Notes: generated from the letters alone by a model not told the origin. A stretch of DNA of 64,000 bases from Tatumella morbirosei (GCF_000757425.2 NZ_JPKR02000004.1:496001-560000); one strand, 5' to 3'. Shown: positions 9,802 to 21,142, counted from the stretch's first letter. Translations and numbers: made by a program.

Positions 9802-10770
9802 GTTCATTTGCCTGATAAACGGCAGCAATATACTGATAACCTCACGGCTGCGTTTTGCCAGCCGGCCCGGCATCCGCTGGTCTATGTATTCCAGATTATC
9901 TTTGTCGGTCAGATCACCCAGTAAGGTTGCCTGGCGGCGATGTCCATCACTGTCTGCGGTGACCAGCAGGTAAGGCAGCCCTGCTTTATCGAACGGCGTA
10001 GCCTCGCGATTATCCGCGCCACTGAGCCGGGTCGCATGGGCCGGTATCCCCAACCGGTGTGCAATCGCCAGTGCTTTACCGGCGCTATCTGCCTGCTCTG
10101 TGGCGGAGGTTTTGACGCCACTGACAAAATCCAGGCGTTTACCGGCGATGAGCTCATCCAGATTGATGACTAACCGCGTGTTTTGTCGCTCGTTATCACT
10201 CATCCGGGAAAGGTAATTTTCCATGCCCTGCATGCTATTTTCGGTGGCACTTAGCGCCACAAACCGGATGCCATAACGCAGACGGTCATTCGACAGCTGC
10301 TTCGCCAGTTCCAGCATGACACCCAGTGCAGCAGCATTGTTATCCACTCCCTGCAAACGTAATCCGCCAATATCCTGTTGCTGCTGGCGGGTATTTTCTG
10401 GGATGCGGGTATCAAGGTGAGCCATAATGACTATCTCACCGGGTAACAGGCCATTTTTGGCTGCGATAACCGAAGTCGCCGTCACCTTCTGCAGGACCGG
10501 CTCACCAGACTGAGGCTGCCAGCGGTAGGCGGTATTCTGCTGACGTGTGTCACTCTGGTATCCCAGTCTTTTAAGGTGCTGATTAATATATTCTGCAGCC
10601 ATTAGCTCGGCGGGGCTGCCGGCCATCCTTCCCGGAAACAGACTGGCAATTTGTCGGGTTTGTTGGTTAGCATACTGCCCGATGGATGTCGTGGACGCCG
10701 CGATGGCACTGAAACTCAGGCCGCAACAGAGTGCCAGCAGGCAGGCTCTGTGGCGGAAAGGGGCTGGCAT
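9787..10770 (-). CDS. iap: Iap-like exported M28-family peptidase, probably inactive
   Basis: The ATG at 10770 gives 327 residues with a clear signal peptide (MPAPFRHRACLLALCCGLSFSA region, cleavage after AIAA). A frame extension to 10845 lacks this logic. It resembles the periplasmic alkaline phosphatase isozyme-conversion aminopeptidase Iap in sequence and in position next to cysH. M28 zinc ligands seen: His/Asp in MAHLDT, Asp in QGVDNNAA, Asp in VINLDE. The usual catalytic Glu pair is replaced: E. coli SGEEEGKLGAEN reads SATENSMQGMEN here, so the general base Glu is Thr. The C-terminal ligand His also appears to be missing (LLGDLT where E. coli has SWHDVR). Transcribed toward cysH. Confidence 0.75.
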   Translation of the reverse strand: MPAPFRHRACLLALCCGLSFSAIAASTTSIGQYANQQTRQIASLFPGRMAGSPAELMAAEYINQHLKRLGYQSDTRQQNTAYRWQPQSGEPVLQKVTATSVIAAKNGLLPGEIVIMAHLDTRIPENTRQQQQDIGGLRLQGVDNNAAALGVMLELAKQLSNDRLRYGIRFVALSATENSMQGMENYLSRMSDNERQNTRLVINLDELIAGKRLDFVSGVKTSATEQADSAGKALAIAHRLGIPAHATRLSGADNREATPFDKAGLPYLLVTADSDGHRRQATLLGDLTDKDNLEYIDQRMPGRLAKRSREVISILLPFIRQMNTTAG

Positions 10771-10907
10771 AGTACAGATTCCTCTGGGATAAAGGGCAAA
10801 GCCGGAATAGCGGTTAGTATGAAACTCTGTCAGGTAATCCGCCATACCTGTTTATCCGAAAGCCTGGCTGTTTTGTGCTGTTTTTAAAGGCCTTGATTTG
10901 TATATAT

Positions 10908-10932
10908 ATTCCATTCTGTTACTGCTCATTCC
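10908..10932 (+). promoter_or_regulatory. Candidate CysB-type tandem boxes upstream of cysG
   Basis: Two ATTCCA direct repeats (10908 and 10928) lie exactly 20 bases apart, about two helical turns, in the gap between the divergent iap-like gene and cysG. Tandem half-sites on one face of the helix would suit CysB control of the cysG-cysDNC transcript. This is inference from spacing; no footprint consensus can be tested here. Confidence 0.3.
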
Positions 10933-11004
10933 AAAACGACATTTCAATACCGGCTGGTCAGTCGTATAGTGCCTGTTATTCAGAATAAAAATACCAGGGA
11001 TACT

Positions 11005-12417
11005 GTGGATTATCTTCCAGTCTTTGCAGACCTCACAGGCCGGCCAGTTTTAGTGGTGGGCGGTGGGGATGTTGCTGCGCGAAAAATTCACCTGTTGCGT
11101 CGCTCAGGTGCCGTCATTCAACTGGTTGCTCGTGAGTTATGTCCAGAACTGCAGGAACTCCACCAGCAACAGGAGATCCAATGGCAGGCCACGGAGTTTG
11201 CCGAACAGCAGCTGGATACCGTCTTCCTGGTGATTGCTGCGACCGATGATTCGGCGCTGAATCAGCGGGTGTTTGAGGCGGCTGAGTTACGGCAAAAACT
11301 GGTGAATGTGGTGGATGATCAGTCCCGTTGCACCTTTATTTTTCCTTCGATTGTTGACCGGTCTCCGCTGGTCGTCGCTATCTCTTCCGGCGGGACTGCA
11401 CCGGTTCTGGCGCGGATCTGGCGCGAAAAACTGGAGGCATTATTGCCGGTAAGCCTCGGAGATATGGCCCGGATTGCCGGCCAGTGGCGGGATAAGGTGA
11501 AACAGCAGTTTCCTTCGATGAAACAGCGCCGTTACTACTGGGAACGGTTACTGGGGGGACGTTTTGGTGCCCTGGTCGCCGCCGGACGCTTTAAAGAGGC
11601 GGATCAACTGGCGGAAAGAGAGTTACATCACCAGGATAATCCGAAAGGTGAAATTTATCTGGTGGGTGCGGGCCCGGGTGACCCGGGACTGCTGACTCTG
11701 CGTGGATTGCAGGTGCTGCAACTGGCGGATGTGGTGTTGTATGACCACCTGGTGAGCGACGAAGTCCTGGATCTGTGCCGTCGTGATGCCGACAGAATTT
11801 GTGTCGGTAAACGTGCCGGTGCGCATCTGGTCATTCAGGAAGAGACTAACCGGTTGTTGGTCAGTCACGCATTACAGGGTAAACGGGTCGTCCGGCTGAA
11901 AGGCGGCGATCCGTTTATTTTCGGGCGGGGCGGCGAAGAATTGCAGGTCGCAGCTGAAGCCGGGATTCCGTTTCAGGTGGTACCGGGAATTACCGCCGCT
12001 TCCGGTGCGACGGCCTATGCGGGGATTCCGCTGACCCATCGTGATCACTCCCAGAGTGTGTTGTTTATTACCGGACATTGCCGTGCGGGCAGTGAACTGG
12101 ACTGGCCTTCACTGGCCCGGGCCAGACAGACCCTGGCGATTTATATGGGGGCTGTAAATGCTGCCACCATCAGCAGCCAGTTGATTGCCCATGGGCGGTC
12201 AGGGACAACGCCGGTGGCGATTATCAGTCGCGGGACCAGAGCGGATCAACAAATTATAAAAGGCACATTAGCCGGCCTCGAATCACTTGCACAACAGGCG
12301 CCTTCTCCGGCGTTACTGGTTATCGGCGAGGTGGTCCTGTTAGGGGATCAACTCGCCTGGTTTCAAACTTCATCATCGCAGCTTCACGAAGACCCGCTGC
12401 TGAACCCTTCTGTTTGA
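11005..12417 (+). CDS. cysG: Siroheme synthase (multifunctional CysG)
   Basis: CysG makes siroheme, the CysI cofactor, from uroporphyrinogen III. The N-terminal dehydrogenase/ferrochelatase part has the NAD-binding [17 protein letters not shown] and [22 protein letters not shown]. The C-terminal SAM-dependent methyltransferase begins at [19 protein letters not shown] and holds [16 protein letters not shown] and [10 protein letters not shown] chose GTG 11005 (470 residues, product starts [10 protein letters not shown] like E. coli) because AGGGA lies 4 bases upstream. The longer GTG at 10969 has no ribosome site. It is 10 bases before cysD, so cysGDNC probably form one unit. Confidence 0.94.
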   Translation: MDYLPVFADLTGRPVLVVGGGDVAARKIHLLRRSGAVIQLVARELCPELQELHQQQEIQWQATEFAEQQLDTVFLVIAATDDSALNQRVFEAAELRQKLVNVVDDQSRCTFIFPSIVDRSPLVVAISSGGTAPVLARIWREKLEALLPVSLGDMARIAGQWRDKVKQQFPSMKQRRYYWERLLGGRFGALVAAGRFKEADQLAERELHHQDNPKGEIYLVGAGPGDPGLLTLRGLQVLQLADVVLYDHLVSDEVLDLCRRDADRICVGKRAGAHLVIQEETNRLLVSHALQGKRVVRLKGGDPFIFGRGGEELQVAAEAGIPFQVVPGITAASGATAYAGIPLTHRDHSQSVLFITGHCRAGSELDWPSLARARQTLAIYMGAVNAATISSQLIAHGRSGTTPVAIISRGTRADQQIIKGTLAGLESLAQQAPSPALLVIGEVVLLGDQLAWFQTSSSQLHEDPLLNPSV

Positions 12418-12427
12418 GGAACGTTGT

Positions 12428-13336
12428 ATGGATCAAAAACGATTAACTCATCTGCGCCAGCTGGAAGCAGAGAGTATTCATATCATCCGCGAGGTGGCTG
12501 CCGAGTTCAGCAACCCGGTCATGATGTATTCCATTGGTAAAGATTCCTCAGTGATGCTGCATCTGGCCCGCAAGGCATTTCATCCGGGAAAATTACCCTT
12601 CCCGCTGCTGCATGTGGATACCGGCTGGAAATTTCGTGAAATGTATGAGTTCCGCGACCGCACCGTAAAAAATATTGGTGCAGAGCTGCTGGTGCATCGT
12701 AACCCTGAAGGGGTCGCGATGGGGATTAACCCGTTTGTCCATGGCAGTGCCAAACACACCGACATCATGAAAACCGAAGGGCTGAAACAGGCGCTGAATA
12801 AATACGGTTTTGATGCGGCATTCGGTGGCGCCCGACGGGATGAAGAAAAATCCCGTGCCAAGGAGCGAATTTATTCGTTCCGCGATCGTTTTCACCGCTG
12901 GGATCCGAAAAACCAGCGTCCGGAGTTATGGCACAACTATAACGGCCAGATTAATAAAGGCGAGAGCATCCGTGTATTCCCGCTGTCAAACTGGACCGAG
13001 CTGGATATCTGGCAATATATTTTCCTGGAAAATATCGAAATTGTTCCGTTGTACCTGGCGGCTCCGCGTCCGGTGCTGGAACGTGACGGTATGCTGATGA
13101 TGGTGGATGATGACCGGATCAATCTGCAACCGGGTGAAGAGATTAAGCAACGGATGGTTCGTTTCCGTACCTTAGGCTGCTGGCCGCTGACCGGTGCTGT
13201 GGAATCTGAAGCACAGTCACTTCCAGAGATTATTGAGGAGATGCTGGTCTCAACCACCAGTGAGCGTCAGGGCCGGGTGATTGACCGCGATCAGTCCGGT
13301 TCGATGGAACTCAAAAAACGCCAGGGATACTTCTGA
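12428..13336 (+). CDS. cysD: Sulfate adenylyltransferase subunit 2
   Basis: CysD with CysN forms ATP sulfurylase, making adenosine 5'-phosphosulfate from ATP and sulfate. 302 residues, as in E. coli. The PP-loop is visible in [16 protein letters not shown] near residue 38, followed by [16 protein letters not shown] and [17 protein letters not shown]. It begins after a GAGGAACGTT ribosome site and ends 10 bases before cysN. A 302-residue length and perfect family motifs leave little doubt. Confidence 0.97.
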   Translation: MDQKRLTHLRQLEAESIHIIREVAAEFSNPVMMYSIGKDSSVMLHLARKAFHPGKLPFPLLHVDTGWKFREMYEFRDRTVKNIGAELLVHRNPEGVAMGINPFVHGSAKHTDIMKTEGLKQALNKYGFDAAFGGARRDEEKSRAKERIYSFRDRFHRWDPKNQRPELWHNYNGQINKGESIRVFPLSNWTELDIWQYIFLENIEIVPLYLAAPRPVLERDGMLMMVDDDRINLQPGEEIKQRMVRFRTLGCWPLTGAVESEAQSLPEIIEEMLVSTTSERQGRVIDRDQSGSMELKKRQGYF

Positions 13337-13346
13337 GGAGACTGCC

Positions 13347-14777
13347 ATGAATGAATTATTAGCACAACAGATTGCCGATCAGGGTGGCGTAGAAGCCTGG
13401 CTGACTGCACAACAACATAAAAGCCTGCTGCGTTTTCTGACCTGCGGCAGTGTCGATGACGGAAAAAGTACCCTGATTGGTCGCCTGTTACACGATACCC
13501 GGCAGATCTATGAGGATCAGCTCTCTTCACTGCAAAATGACAGTAAACGTCATGGTACTCAGGGTGAGAAACTCGACCTGGCATTACTGGTCGATGGTCT
13601 ACAGGCCGAACGTGAGCAGGGGATTACCATCGATGTCGCTTACCGCTATTTTTCGACCGAAAAGCGTAAGTTCATTATTGCGGATACTCCGGGACACGAA
13701 CAGTATACCCGCAATATGGCCACCGGTGCCTCTACCTGTGATCTCTCTATTTTACTGATTGACGCCCGTAAAGGGGTACTGGATCAGACCCGTCGTCACA
13801 GTTATATCTCCACGCTGTTGGGGATTAAGCATCTGATTGTGGCAGTGAATAAAATGGATTTGGTGGACTATAGCCAGGAAGTTTTCAACAACATTCAGAC
13901 CGACTATCTGGATTTTGCCAGTCAGCTACCGGATGACCTGGATATTCGTTTTGTCCCGCTTTCCGCGCTGACCGGCGATAACGTGGTCAGTACCAGCGAA
14001 AATATGCCGTGGTACAACGGTCCGGGGCTGCTGGAAATTCTGGAAACCGTACAAATACGCCGCGACACAGAACAGCAGGCCATGCGCTTCCCTGTTCAGT
14101 ATGTTAACCGTCCAAATCTCGATTTTCGTGGTTATGCCGGTACGCTGGCGTCAGGACAAGTTCGGGTGGGCCAGCAGGTCAAAGTGTTGCCTTCGGGCGT
14201 AAAATCGACGGTCGCGCGGATTGTTACCTTTGATGAAGATCTGACCGAAGCTTACGCCGGGGAAGCGATTACGCTGGTGCTGGCTGATGAAATTGATATT
14301 AGCCGTGGCGATCTGCTGCTGGATGCCGAAGATACTTTGCAGGCGGTTCAAAGCGCAGAGATTGATGTGGTCTGGATGGCGGAACAACCCCTTAAAGTGG
14401 GTAGCAGTTATCAGGTGAAAGTGGCGGGCAAACAGGCCCGTGCCACCATTGATAGTATTTTGCATCAGGTGAACATTAACACTCTGGAAACCTTTGAAGT
14501 GGACGAACTGCCACTTAACGGAATTGGCCGTGTGGTTGTGACTTTTGATGAGCCAGTGGTGATTGATGCGTATGCCCAAAATGCGGTGACCGGCGGGCTG
14601 ATCTTTATCGACCGGTTAACTAATGTGACCGTCGGGGCAGGGATGGTATTTGCGCTGCGTAATACGCCTGAGACACAGGATGCACAGCAATACGGTGCCT
14701 TTGAGCGTGAATTAAATGCGTTGATTCGTAAACATTATCCGCATTGGGGTGCCCGCGATATTTCAGGGGGCCGTTAA
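13347..14777 (+). CDS. cysN: Sulfate adenylyltransferase subunit 1 (GTPase)
   Basis: CysN is the EF-Tu-like GTPase that drives sulfate adenylylation by CysD. With ATG 13347 (after GAGGAG) it has 476 residues. G motifs: [17 protein letters not shown] (P-loop), [24 protein letters not shown] and NKMDL. Translation factor beta-barrel domains follow. The frame is open to 13281 but that part overlaps cysD. Its stop overlaps the cysC ATG by one base. Confidence 0.96.
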   Translation: MNELLAQQIADQGGVEAWLTAQQHKSLLRFLTCGSVDDGKSTLIGRLLHDTRQIYEDQLSSLQNDSKRHGTQGEKLDLALLVDGLQAEREQGITIDVAYRYFSTEKRKFIIADTPGHEQYTRNMATGASTCDLSILLIDARKGVLDQTRRHSYISTLLGIKHLIVAVNKMDLVDYSQEVFNNIQTDYLDFASQLPDDLDIRFVPLSALTGDNVVSTSENMPWYNGPGLLEILETVQIRRDTEQQAMRFPVQYVNRPNLDFRGYAGTLASGQVRVGQQVKVLPSGVKSTVARIVTFDEDLTEAYAGEAITLVLADEIDISRGDLLLDAEDTLQAVQSAEIDVVWMAEQPLKVGSSYQVKVAGKQARATIDSILHQVNINTLETFEVDELPLNGIGRVVVTFDEPVVIDAYAQNAVTGGLIFIDRLTNVTVGAGMVFALRNTPETQDAQQYGAFERELNALIRKHYPHWGARDISGGR

Positions 14778-15382
14778 TGGCGGAACATGATGAAAATGTA
14801 GTCTGGCATCCGCACACCGTTACCCGTGCGGATCGTGAACAGCGACAGGGTCATCGTGGTGCAGTGGTGTGGTTCACCGGGCTGTCAGGGTCCGGTAAAT
14901 CCACGCTGGCAGATGCGGTTGAACAGCAGTTGTTTCAGGCCGGGGTAAACACCTTCCTGCTGGACGGTGACAATGTGCGGCATGGCTTATGCCGTGATCT
15001 TGGTTTTAGTGATGCCGACCGGAAAGAGAATATCCGCCGTGTCGGTGAAGTCGCCAGACTGATGGCAGATGCCGGGCTGCTGGTACTCACCGCCTTTATC
15101 TCGCCACACCGTAGCGAACGGCAGATGGTCAGAGAATTACTGGAAGCGGGGCAGTTTATCGAGGTATTTGTGGATACCCCGCTACATATCTGCGAAGCAC
15201 GGGATCCGAAAGGACTTTACCGTAAAGCACGTGCCGGTGAACTGACCAATTTCACAGGGATAGATGCTGTTTATGAGGTGCCGGAACAACCGGAATTGCA
15301 CCTGAATGGCGAACAATTAGTTACAAAACTGAGCGAGGAAATCATCGATCTACTGCGCAGGCAGGATATTATCGATCTTTAA
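14777..15382 (+). CDS. cysC: Adenylyl-sulfate kinase
   Basis: CysC phosphorylates APS to PAPS, the substrate of CysH. 201 residues, equal to E. coli CysC. The P-loop is [16 protein letters not shown] near residue 35, followed by [12 protein letters not shown] and [16 protein letters not shown], then [25 protein letters not shown] 14777 overlaps the cysN stop, showing translational coupling. It ends the cysGDNC unit. Confidence 0.97.
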   Translation: MAEHDENVVWHPHTVTRADREQRQGHRGAVVWFTGLSGSGKSTLADAVEQQLFQAGVNTFLLDGDNVRHGLCRDLGFSDADRKENIRRVGEVARLMADAGLLVLTAFISPHRSERQMVRELLEAGQFIEVFVDTPLHICEARDPKGLYRKARAGELTNFTGIDAVYEVPEQPELHLNGEQLVTKLSEEIIDLLRRQDIIDL

Positions 15383-15429
15383 GACGGCGGGGCGTTTCTC
15401 AGACCCCGACGGTTACTGACAGGATTGAT

Positions 15430-15753
15430 ATGCAGAACGTGACGACCTTACCAGCCAAACAACATGATACCCCCGTAGAGCGGCCGGCGGCTTCTCTTTC
15501 CGGGGGGATCATCGGCTTTTTTGCGTATCTTCTGGCGCTGGCGACACCGTTTTTCTATTTCGGTGCCAGCGTGTTGTTCTTCTTTATGTATACCTGGCCT
15601 TTCTTTCTGGCACTGCTTCCGGTCTCTGTCATTACGGGGATTGCCCTCAGTATCTGGTTTAATAACCGCCTGGTCCGGACGTTGATATTCACACTTCTGA
15701 TTGTGATTTCATTTTTCTGGGTGTTATTTTCCTTCCTTGCTGGCTGGAAATAG
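15430..15753 (+). CDS. ygbE: YgbE-like inner-membrane protein (DUF3561)
   Basis: A 107-residue protein with about three membrane helices (roughly residues 25-45, 46-72, 80-104). The motif FFFMYTWPFFLALLPV matches YgbE of E. coli, which also lies between cysC and ftsB. Function is unknown. The start has AGGATTGAT upstream. Its position after cysC may give it some CysB-dependent read-through, but that is inference. Confidence 0.85.
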   Translation: MQNVTTLPAKQHDTPVERPAASLSGGIIGFFAYLLALATPFFYFGASVLFFFMYTWPFFLALLPVSVITGIALSIWFNNRLVRTLIFTLLIVISFFWVLFSFLAGWK

Positions 15754-15913
15754 CCATCAGCCGCGGTTCCCGCGGGACAAAAAAACTGCCTTTGTCGCCC
15801 GGGTTTCACGGTCCCACCGTCTGAATTATCATGAAAAACACGACATTTTTCTCTCCACAGTGGAGTCCTGCCAAAAGTTATGGGATGATTGAGCCGTTTT
15901 TCAGGGGGCGGGG

Positions 15914-16231
15914 ATGGGAAAACTGACAATATTGTTACTGGTTTTACTTGGCTGGCTACAGTACTCGCTGTGGCTCGGTAAAAACGGTATTCATGATTAC
16001 ACCACAGTAAATCAGGAAGTGGCGGTTCAGCAGGCTGGCAATGCCAAACTGAAAGCGCGAAATGATCAGTTGTTCGCTGAAATCGATGATCTGAACGGTG
16101 GTTCTGAAGCTATCGAAGAGCGGGCACGTAATGAGCTGGGAATGATACGACCCGGCGAAACTTTCTATCGTCTGGTGCCAGAGCAAAATAAACGCAACGC
16201 GCAATCCGCAATGCCAAACCAACAACGATAA
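15914..16231 (+). CDS. ftsB: Cell division protein FtsB
   Basis: FtsB is a bitopic divisome protein that complexes with FtsL and FtsQ. The 105-residue product has a short cytoplasmic start, one membrane helix (about residues 3-20), then a periplasmic coiled coil ([20 protein letters not shown]) and the conserved [28 protein letters not shown] lies just upstream of the ATG. It leads the ftsB-ispD-ispF-truD-surE-pcm row. Confidence 0.95.
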   Translation: MGKLTILLLVLLGWLQYSLWLGKNGIHDYTTVNQEVAVQQAGNAKLKARNDQLFAEIDDLNGGSEAIEERARNELGMIRPGETFYRLVPEQNKRNAQSAMPNQQR

Positions 16232-16242
16232 AAAAGACAATA

Positions 16243-16959
16243 ATGAATAGCACCGTATCCCTTCCGGATGTGATTGCTGTAGTCCCGGCCGCCGGCATCG
16301 GTAGCCGGATGCAATCCGATCGTCCAAAACAATACCTGACCATTGGCCAACGTACTTTGCTCGAATACAGCATTGTGTCTTTGCTAAGCCATCCGGCGAT
16401 AAAACAGGTGGTGGTTGCCCTGCATCCCGATGATCGGCAATTCTTCAGGTTGCCGTTATCTGCTGACCCACGAATTCGTACCGTCACCGGCGGTGATTCG
16501 CGTGCTGATTCTGTGCGTGCGGGTCTTGAAGCCATTCATGATGCCCGATGGGTACTGGTTCACGATGCGGCGCGACCCTGTCTGCATCCTGACGACCTGC
16601 AACGCCTGCTGGAGCTGACTCTCAGTAGCAAGTCAGGAGGCATACTGGCTTCTCCGGTGCGCGATACCATGAAACGGGCTGAACCGCGTAACCCGCTGAT
16701 TGCCCATACCGTTGACCGCGAAGACCTCTGGCATGCGCTTACCCCGCAGTTGTTTCCGTACCGACTTCTGGCAGATTGCCTGCAGCGGGCGATAGATGAA
16801 GGGGCGGTGATCACCGATGAAGCTTCTGCACTCGAACATTGTGGTTACCATCCGCAACTGGTCTACGGGCGCAGTGATAATATTAAAGTGACCCGGCCGG
16901 AAGATTTAGCGTTGGCAGAATTCTTTTTAACCCGCATACACTCAGAGGAGAACGCATGA
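16243..16959 (+). CDS. ispD: 2-C-methyl-D-erythritol 4-phosphate cytidylyltransferase
   Basis: IspD transfers CMP from CTP to MEP in the non-mevalonate isoprenoid pathway. 238 residues. The nucleotide-binding [20 protein letters not shown] is near residue 10, followed by [11 protein letters not shown], and [11 protein letters not shown] with [15 protein letters not shown] near the C-terminus. It lies 11 bases after ftsB and overlaps ispF, its partner two steps down the pathway. Confidence 0.96.
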   Translation: MNSTVSLPDVIAVVPAAGIGSRMQSDRPKQYLTIGQRTLLEYSIVSLLSHPAIKQVVVALHPDDRQFFRLPLSADPRIRTVTGGDSRADSVRAGLEAIHDARWVLVHDAARPCLHPDDLQRLLELTLSSKSGGILASPVRDTMKRAEPRNPLIAHTVDREDLWHALTPQLFPYRLLADCLQRAIDEGAVITDEASALEHCGYHPQLVYGRSDNIKVTRPEDLALAEFFLTRIHSEENA

Positions 16960-17438
16960 TGCGTATCGGCCATGGTTTTGATGTTCACGCATTTGGCGGA
17001 GAAGGCCCGCTGGTGATAGGCGGAGTCAGAATTCCGTTTGACCGTGGATTTATTGCACACTCGGATGGTGATGTGGCGCTACATGCCTTAACCGATGCAT
17101 TGCTGGGCGCGGTGGCGATGGGAGATATCGGCAAACTGTTTCCGGATACTGACCCGGCATTTAAAGGCGCCGACAGCCGTGGGCTGCTGCGCGAAGCCTG
17201 GTCACGGATCAGTAGCAAAGGATATCAGATAGGCAATGTGGATATCACGCTTATCGCCCAGGCGCCAAAAATGTTGCCACATGTTGCCCAGATGCGGGTC
17301 AACATCGCTGAAGATTTAGGTTGCCATATGGACCAGGTGAATGTGAAAGCCACCACCACCGAAAAACTGGGTTTTACCGGGCGTGGTGAAGGCATTGCCT
17401 GTGAAGCTGTAGCATTACTGACGGTGACCGGAAAATGA
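16956..17438 (+). CDS. ispF: 2-C-methyl-D-erythritol 2,4-cyclodiphosphate synthase
   Basis: IspF cyclises CDP-ME 2-phosphate. The product opens [13 protein letters not shown] with the zinc ligands Asp and His of GFDVH, followed by [18 protein letters not shown] and [16 protein letters not shown]. Two ATGs are adjacent (16956 and 16959). The second gives exactly the E. coli start and a TGATG overlap with ispD; the first gives an ATGA overlap. Both are within reach of AGGAG. Length is 159-160 residues. Confidence 0.96.
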   Translation: MMRIGHGFDVHAFGGEGPLVIGGVRIPFDRGFIAHSDGDVALHALTDALLGAVAMGDIGKLFPDTDPAFKGADSRGLLREAWSRISSKGYQIGNVDITLIAQAPKMLPHVAQMRVNIAEDLGCHMDQVNVKATTTEKLGFTGRGEGIACEAVALLTVTGK

Positions 17439-18484
17439 ACATGAATGACCTCCTGTATCTGCATGGTCAGCCGCAGATATCAGGTTTGATAAAAACGGTA
17501 GCTGAAGACTTCCGGGTCACCGAAGACCTGGGCTATTCACCTGATGGCGAAGGCGAGCAGTTACTGGTCCGGTTACGTAAAACCGGGTGTAACACCCGCT
17601 TTGTGGCCGATGCGCTGGCAAAATATCTGAAAATTCCGGCCAGAGAGGTCAGTTTTGCCGGGATGAAAGATCGTCATGCGGTCACTGAACAGACGTTTTG
17701 CCTGCGCTTACCGGGTAAAGATATGCCGGATATGAGTGGTTTTGTGCTGGAGGGCTGTGAAATCCTGCAGGTCAGCCGTCACAAACGTAAAATCCGCACG
17801 GGTGCGCTGGCAGGAAATGCATTCAGCCTGATACTTCGCCAGGTCAGTGATCAGGCGGCTGCAGAACAGCGGCTGTCTTTGATTGCCCGTGACGGGGTGG
17901 TGAACTATTTCGGTGAGCAACGATTTGGTCGTAACGGCCATAATCTGACCATGGCCAGCCAGTGGGCGAGGGGAGAAATCACGGTTCGTGATCGCAGTAA
18001 GCGTAGTTTGCTTCTCTCTGCGGCGCGAAGTGCTATGTTTAATCAGGTAACCAGTGCACGGCTGGCTGCTCAGGGAAATTTGACCACCCTGGTTGAAGGA
18101 GATTGCGTACAGCTGTCCGGGCGGGGAAGCTGGTTTGTTGTGACAGCCGAAGAGCTCGATGATGTGCGCCAGCGGTTGCAGCAGGGAGAACTTCGCCTGA
18201 CCGCACCGCTGGCAGGCAAAGGTTCCGCAGGTCCACAGGCTGAAGCCTTAAGTTTCGAACAACAGATTCTGGACAGACACTCTGAGCTTTGTGCATTGCT
18301 GGTCAAAGAAAAAGTGGACGCTGCACGACGAGCCATGCTGGTCGTTCCGAAAGAGTTGCGTTGGCACTGGCTGGACACGACTACGCTACAACTGGATTTC
18401 TGGCTGCCTGCGGGGAGCTTTGCCACCAGTATTGTCCGTGAACTTTTACAACAAGGAGGTGGGTTTGAGGATATTGCTGAGTAA
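17435..18484 (+). CDS. truD: tRNA pseudouridine(13) synthase
   Basis: TruD makes pseudouridine-13 in tRNA-Glu. 349 residues. Family motifs: [30 protein letters not shown] with the catalytic Asp of KDRHA near residue 80, [10 protein letters not shown] and the C-terminal [15 protein letters not shown]. The start overlaps ispF by 4 bases; an in-frame ATG two codons later is also possible. Its 3' end contains the ribosome site and start codon of surE. Confidence 0.96.
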   Translation: MNMNDLLYLHGQPQISGLIKTVAEDFRVTEDLGYSPDGEGEQLLVRLRKTGCNTRFVADALAKYLKIPAREVSFAGMKDRHAVTEQTFCLRLPGKDMPDMSGFVLEGCEILQVSRHKRKIRTGALAGNAFSLILRQVSDQAAAEQRLSLIARDGVVNYFGEQRFGRNGHNLTMASQWARGEITVRDRSKRSLLLSAARSAMFNQVTSARLAAQGNLTTLVEGDCVQLSGRGSWFVVTAEELDDVRQRLQQGELRLTAPLAGKGSAGPQAEALSFEQQILDRHSELCALLVKEKVDAARRAMLVVPKELRWHWLDTTTLQLDFWLPAGSFATSIVRELLQQGGGFEDIAE

Positions 18485-19226
18485 TGACGACGGGGTATTT
18501 GCCCCGGGCATCCAGGTCCTGGCGGGTGAGTTACGGAAAATGGCCGAGGTACAGATTGTCGCTCCGGACCGCAACCGCAGCGGTGCTTCAAACGCCCTGA
18601 CGCTGGAGTCACCGTTACGAACATTTACTCACAGCAATGGCGATGTTGCGGTATTAATGGGCACCCCAACCGACTGTGTCTTTCTGGGGGTGAATGCACT
18701 GATGCAGCCAAAACCGGATATTGTCGTCTCTGGCATCAATGCCGGGCCGAATCTGGGTGATGATGTTATTTATTCGGGCACTGTGGCCGCGGCGATGGAA
18801 GGACGCCACCTGGGGTTACCGGCGCTGGCGATTTCGCTCAACGGACAGACTCACTATGCCACGGCTGCTGCGGCCGCCTGCGCGATTTTACAGGCTTTAC
18901 AACGTGTACCGTTACGCACCGGACGCATTCTGAATATTAACGTCCCTGATCTGCCGATGCAGGAGATTAAGGGCTATCGGGTCACCCGATGTGGCCGGCG
19001 GCATCCTTCTGACCAGGTCATTACCCAGAAAGATCCGCGCGGTGAAACTATCTACTGGATTGGTCCACTGGCCGGGGTTCTGGACGCCGGACCGGATACG
19101 GATTTTTCGGCTATTGAACAAGGTTACATTTCAATTACCGCACTGGATGCCGACCTGACTGCACATCGTGCTCAGGAAAAACTGGCAGACTGGCTGGAAC
19201 TGGCTGAGGTTGCATTGCCATGCTGA
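18465..19226 (+). CDS. surE: 5'/3'-nucleotidase SurE (TTG start)
   Basis: SurE is a metal-dependent nucleoside monophosphatase linked to stationary-phase survival. The product begins (M)[15 protein letters not shown] with the metal-binding Asp pair, followed by [20 protein letters not shown] and [11 protein letters not shown]. No ATG is available at the conserved start. TTG 18465 gives 253 residues, the E. coli length, and has AAGGAGG (18453-18459) five bases upstream. The gene overlaps the last 20 bases of truD and its stop overlaps pcm by 7 bases. Confidence 0.95.
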   Translation: MRILLSNDDGVFAPGIQVLAGELRKMAEVQIVAPDRNRSGASNALTLESPLRTFTHSNGDVAVLMGTPTDCVFLGVNALMQPKPDIVVSGINAGPNLGDDVIYSGTVAAAMEGRHLGLPALAISLNGQTHYATAAAAACAILQALQRVPLRTGRILNINVPDLPMQEIKGYRVTRCGRRHPSDQVITQKDPRGETIYWIGPLAGVLDAGPDTDFSAIEQGYISITALDADLTAHRAQEKLADWLELAEVALPC

Positions 19227-19846
19227 ACAAACGCATTGAAACGTTACTGACATTGCTGCGTAAGCAGGGAATCACTGATGAGCATATTTTACGTGCCATC
19301 GCCGACGTCCCGCGGGAACATTTCATCGATGAAGCGTTTGAACATAAGGCCTGGGACAACAATGCATTACCGATTGGTTATGGCCAGACGATTTCTCAGC
19401 CTTATATGGTGGCAAGAATGACCGAGCTGCTTGGGCTGACTTCCCGGTCCCGGGTACTGGAAATTGGTACCGGGTCAGGATATCAGACAGCCATCCTGGC
19501 TCATCTGGTGGATCATGTTTATTCTGTAGAACGGATTAAAGGACTGCAGTGGCAGGCAAAACGGCGGCTAAAGCAGCTGGATTTGCATAATATCTCTACC
19601 CGCCATGGCGATGGCTGGTTGGGCTGGCCTTCCCGTGGTCCATTTGATGCTATTATTGTAACCGCAGCACCCCCGGAGATTCCGGCAGCCTTGTGCGGGC
19701 AACTGAGTGAACAGGGCGTGATGGTTCTGCCGGTGGGGGATGAGCATCAGGTATTACGACGCATTCAACGTTCAGGGGATAATTTCATCGACGATGTCAT
19801 CGAACCTGTACGTTTTGTACCCCTGATTCAGGGTGATCTGGCCTGA
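19220..19846 (+). CDS. pcm: Protein-L-isoaspartate O-methyltransferase
   Basis: Pcm methylates isoaspartyl residues in damaged proteins using SAM, starting their repair. 208 residues, as in E. coli. Motifs: [14 protein letters not shown], the substrate-side [15 protein letters not shown] and the SAM motif [16 protein letters not shown] near residue 80. It overlaps surE, its usual partner; both are associated with stationary phase. Confidence 0.96.
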   Translation: MLNKRIETLLTLLRKQGITDEHILRAIADVPREHFIDEAFEHKAWDNNALPIGYGQTISQPYMVARMTELLGLTSRSRVLEIGTGSGYQTAILAHLVDHVYSVERIKGLQWQAKRRLKQLDLHNISTRHGDGWLGWPSRGPFDAIIVTAAPPEIPAALCGQLSEQGVMVLPVGDEHQVLRRIQRSGDNFIDDVIEPVRFVPLIQGDLA

Positions 19847-20005
19847 TATTAATGATTTACTGAACTTTACTTTATCGCGTAGCGTGGCACTGTCAGGATT
19901 GTCAGTACCACCCGCCCTTTAAGTGGCCGTCACGACCGGGCAGAAGGAAGGCCTTCTGTACCCGTGGCTGGTCATCACTCTTCCGCTTGTTATCATGGGG
20001 GAAAA

Positions 20006-21142
20006 ATGATCACGGGAAGCACACTATTTCAATTTCGCCGTTTTGCGGTAATGGCTATCGCCGCGGCCGTACTGGCAGGATGCAGTTCCGAAAATAATCA
20101 GGCCCCAATTTCCGCCATTGGCGGTACTGCAGGTGGACATAGCGGCAGCGCTCCGCTTAACAATTCCGGGCGTGCTGCCGCGCCTCAGATGAACAGCACT
20201 GTTCCCTCTGGCCCCGGTAACGGGATGACGGCGGCGTCACCGCGCGTCGAATCTTCCTCTGCTGTACCGGCGCAAGCTCCGGTCCGGACCGAAAATGGCC
20301 ATATTGTTTACAATCGCAGTTATGGGAATATTCCGAAAGGCAGCTATAATGGACCTACCTACACAGTAAAACGGGGCGATACCCTGTTTTACATTGCCTG
20401 GATCACTGGCAATGATTTCCGCGATCTTGCACAACGCAATAATGTCGCGGCTCCCTACAGCCTGAGTGTGGGCCAGGTATTACAGGTAGGTAACAGTTCC
20501 GGTCAGCCGATTACCGGTGGCAATGCTATTTCGATAGCTGATTCCTCTCAACCTTCCAAAAATCAATCGGTGACACCTACTCCTCGCACGGTTGCGCAGC
20601 AGCCAGTAATTACGTACTCTGAAGATTCTGATGACGAAACAAGCAGTACCGTAAGCAGTGGCAGTAAATTGCTGCCGTCAAAACCACTGGTCACAGGAAG
20701 TGCTTCTGCACCGATTACCGCGCCAGCGAATCCACCGACGGCCAGCAGTACTTCAGCCAGTTCAGCGCCAATCACCGGATGGCGTTGGCCGACTGAAGGT
20801 AAAATTATTGACAATTTCTCTGCCTCCGAAGGCGGCAATAAAGGTATTGATATTGCCGGTTCCCGGGGACAGCCAGTTGTCGCTACAGCTGCAGGTCGTG
20901 TTGTTTATGCGGGTAATGCGCTCAGGGGCTACGGCAACCTGATCATCATTAAACATAATGATGATTACCTGAGTGCTTATGCACACAACGATACGATGCT
21001 GGTCCGCGAACAACAGGAAGTGAGCGCAGGACAAAAAATTGCAACCATGGGCAGTACCGGTACCAGCTCAGTAAGATTGCACTTTGAAATTCGTTATAAG
21101 GGGAAATCCGTCAATCCGTTGCGCTATTTACCGCAACGTTAA
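20006..21142 (+). CDS. nlpD: NlpD lipoprotein, activator of the amidase AmiC
   Basis: NlpD is an outer-membrane lipoprotein that activates cell-wall hydrolysis by AmiC at the septum. ATG 20006 (preceded by a GGGGG run) gives 378 residues. Features: signal peptide with lipobox LAGC (Cys near residue 28), a low-complexity Pro/Ser/Thr linker, a LysM domain ([17 protein letters not shown] near residue 115), a second linker and a LytM domain (residues about 275-378). The LytM domain lacks the full zinc ligand set, as in known NlpD, so it is regulatory rather than enzymatic. In E. coli the main rpoS promoter lies inside nlpD; the same is likely here. Confidence 0.95.
   Translation: MITGSTLFQFRRFAVMAIAAAVLAGCSSENNQAPISAIGGTAGGHSGSAPLNNSGRAAAPQMNSTVPSGPGNGMTAASPRVESSSAVPAQAPVRTENGHIVYNRSYGNIPKGSYNGPTYTVKRGDTLFYIAWITGNDFRDLAQRNNVAAPYSLSVGQVLQVGNSSGQPITGGNAISIADSSQPSKNQSVTPTPRTVAQQPVITYSEDSDDETSSTVSSGSKLLPSKPLVTGSASAPITAPANPPTASSTSASSAPITGWRWPTEGKIIDNFSASEGGNKGIDIAGSRGQPVVATAAGRVVYAGNALRGYGNLIIIKHNDDYLSAYAHNDTMLVREQQEVSAGQKIATMGSTGTSSVRLHFEIRYKGKSVNPLRYLPQR

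Noticed and set aside
9769-11004. Possible CRISPR array next to iap, as in E. coli
   Set aside because: The iap flanks were searched for regularly spaced repeats; none are present and no cas-like gene occurs in the window.
15761-15775. CCGCGG-TTC-CCGCGG hairpin after ygbE as a terminator
   Set aside because: It is short and followed by As rather than Ts on the + strand, and nothing on the minus strand needs ending there.
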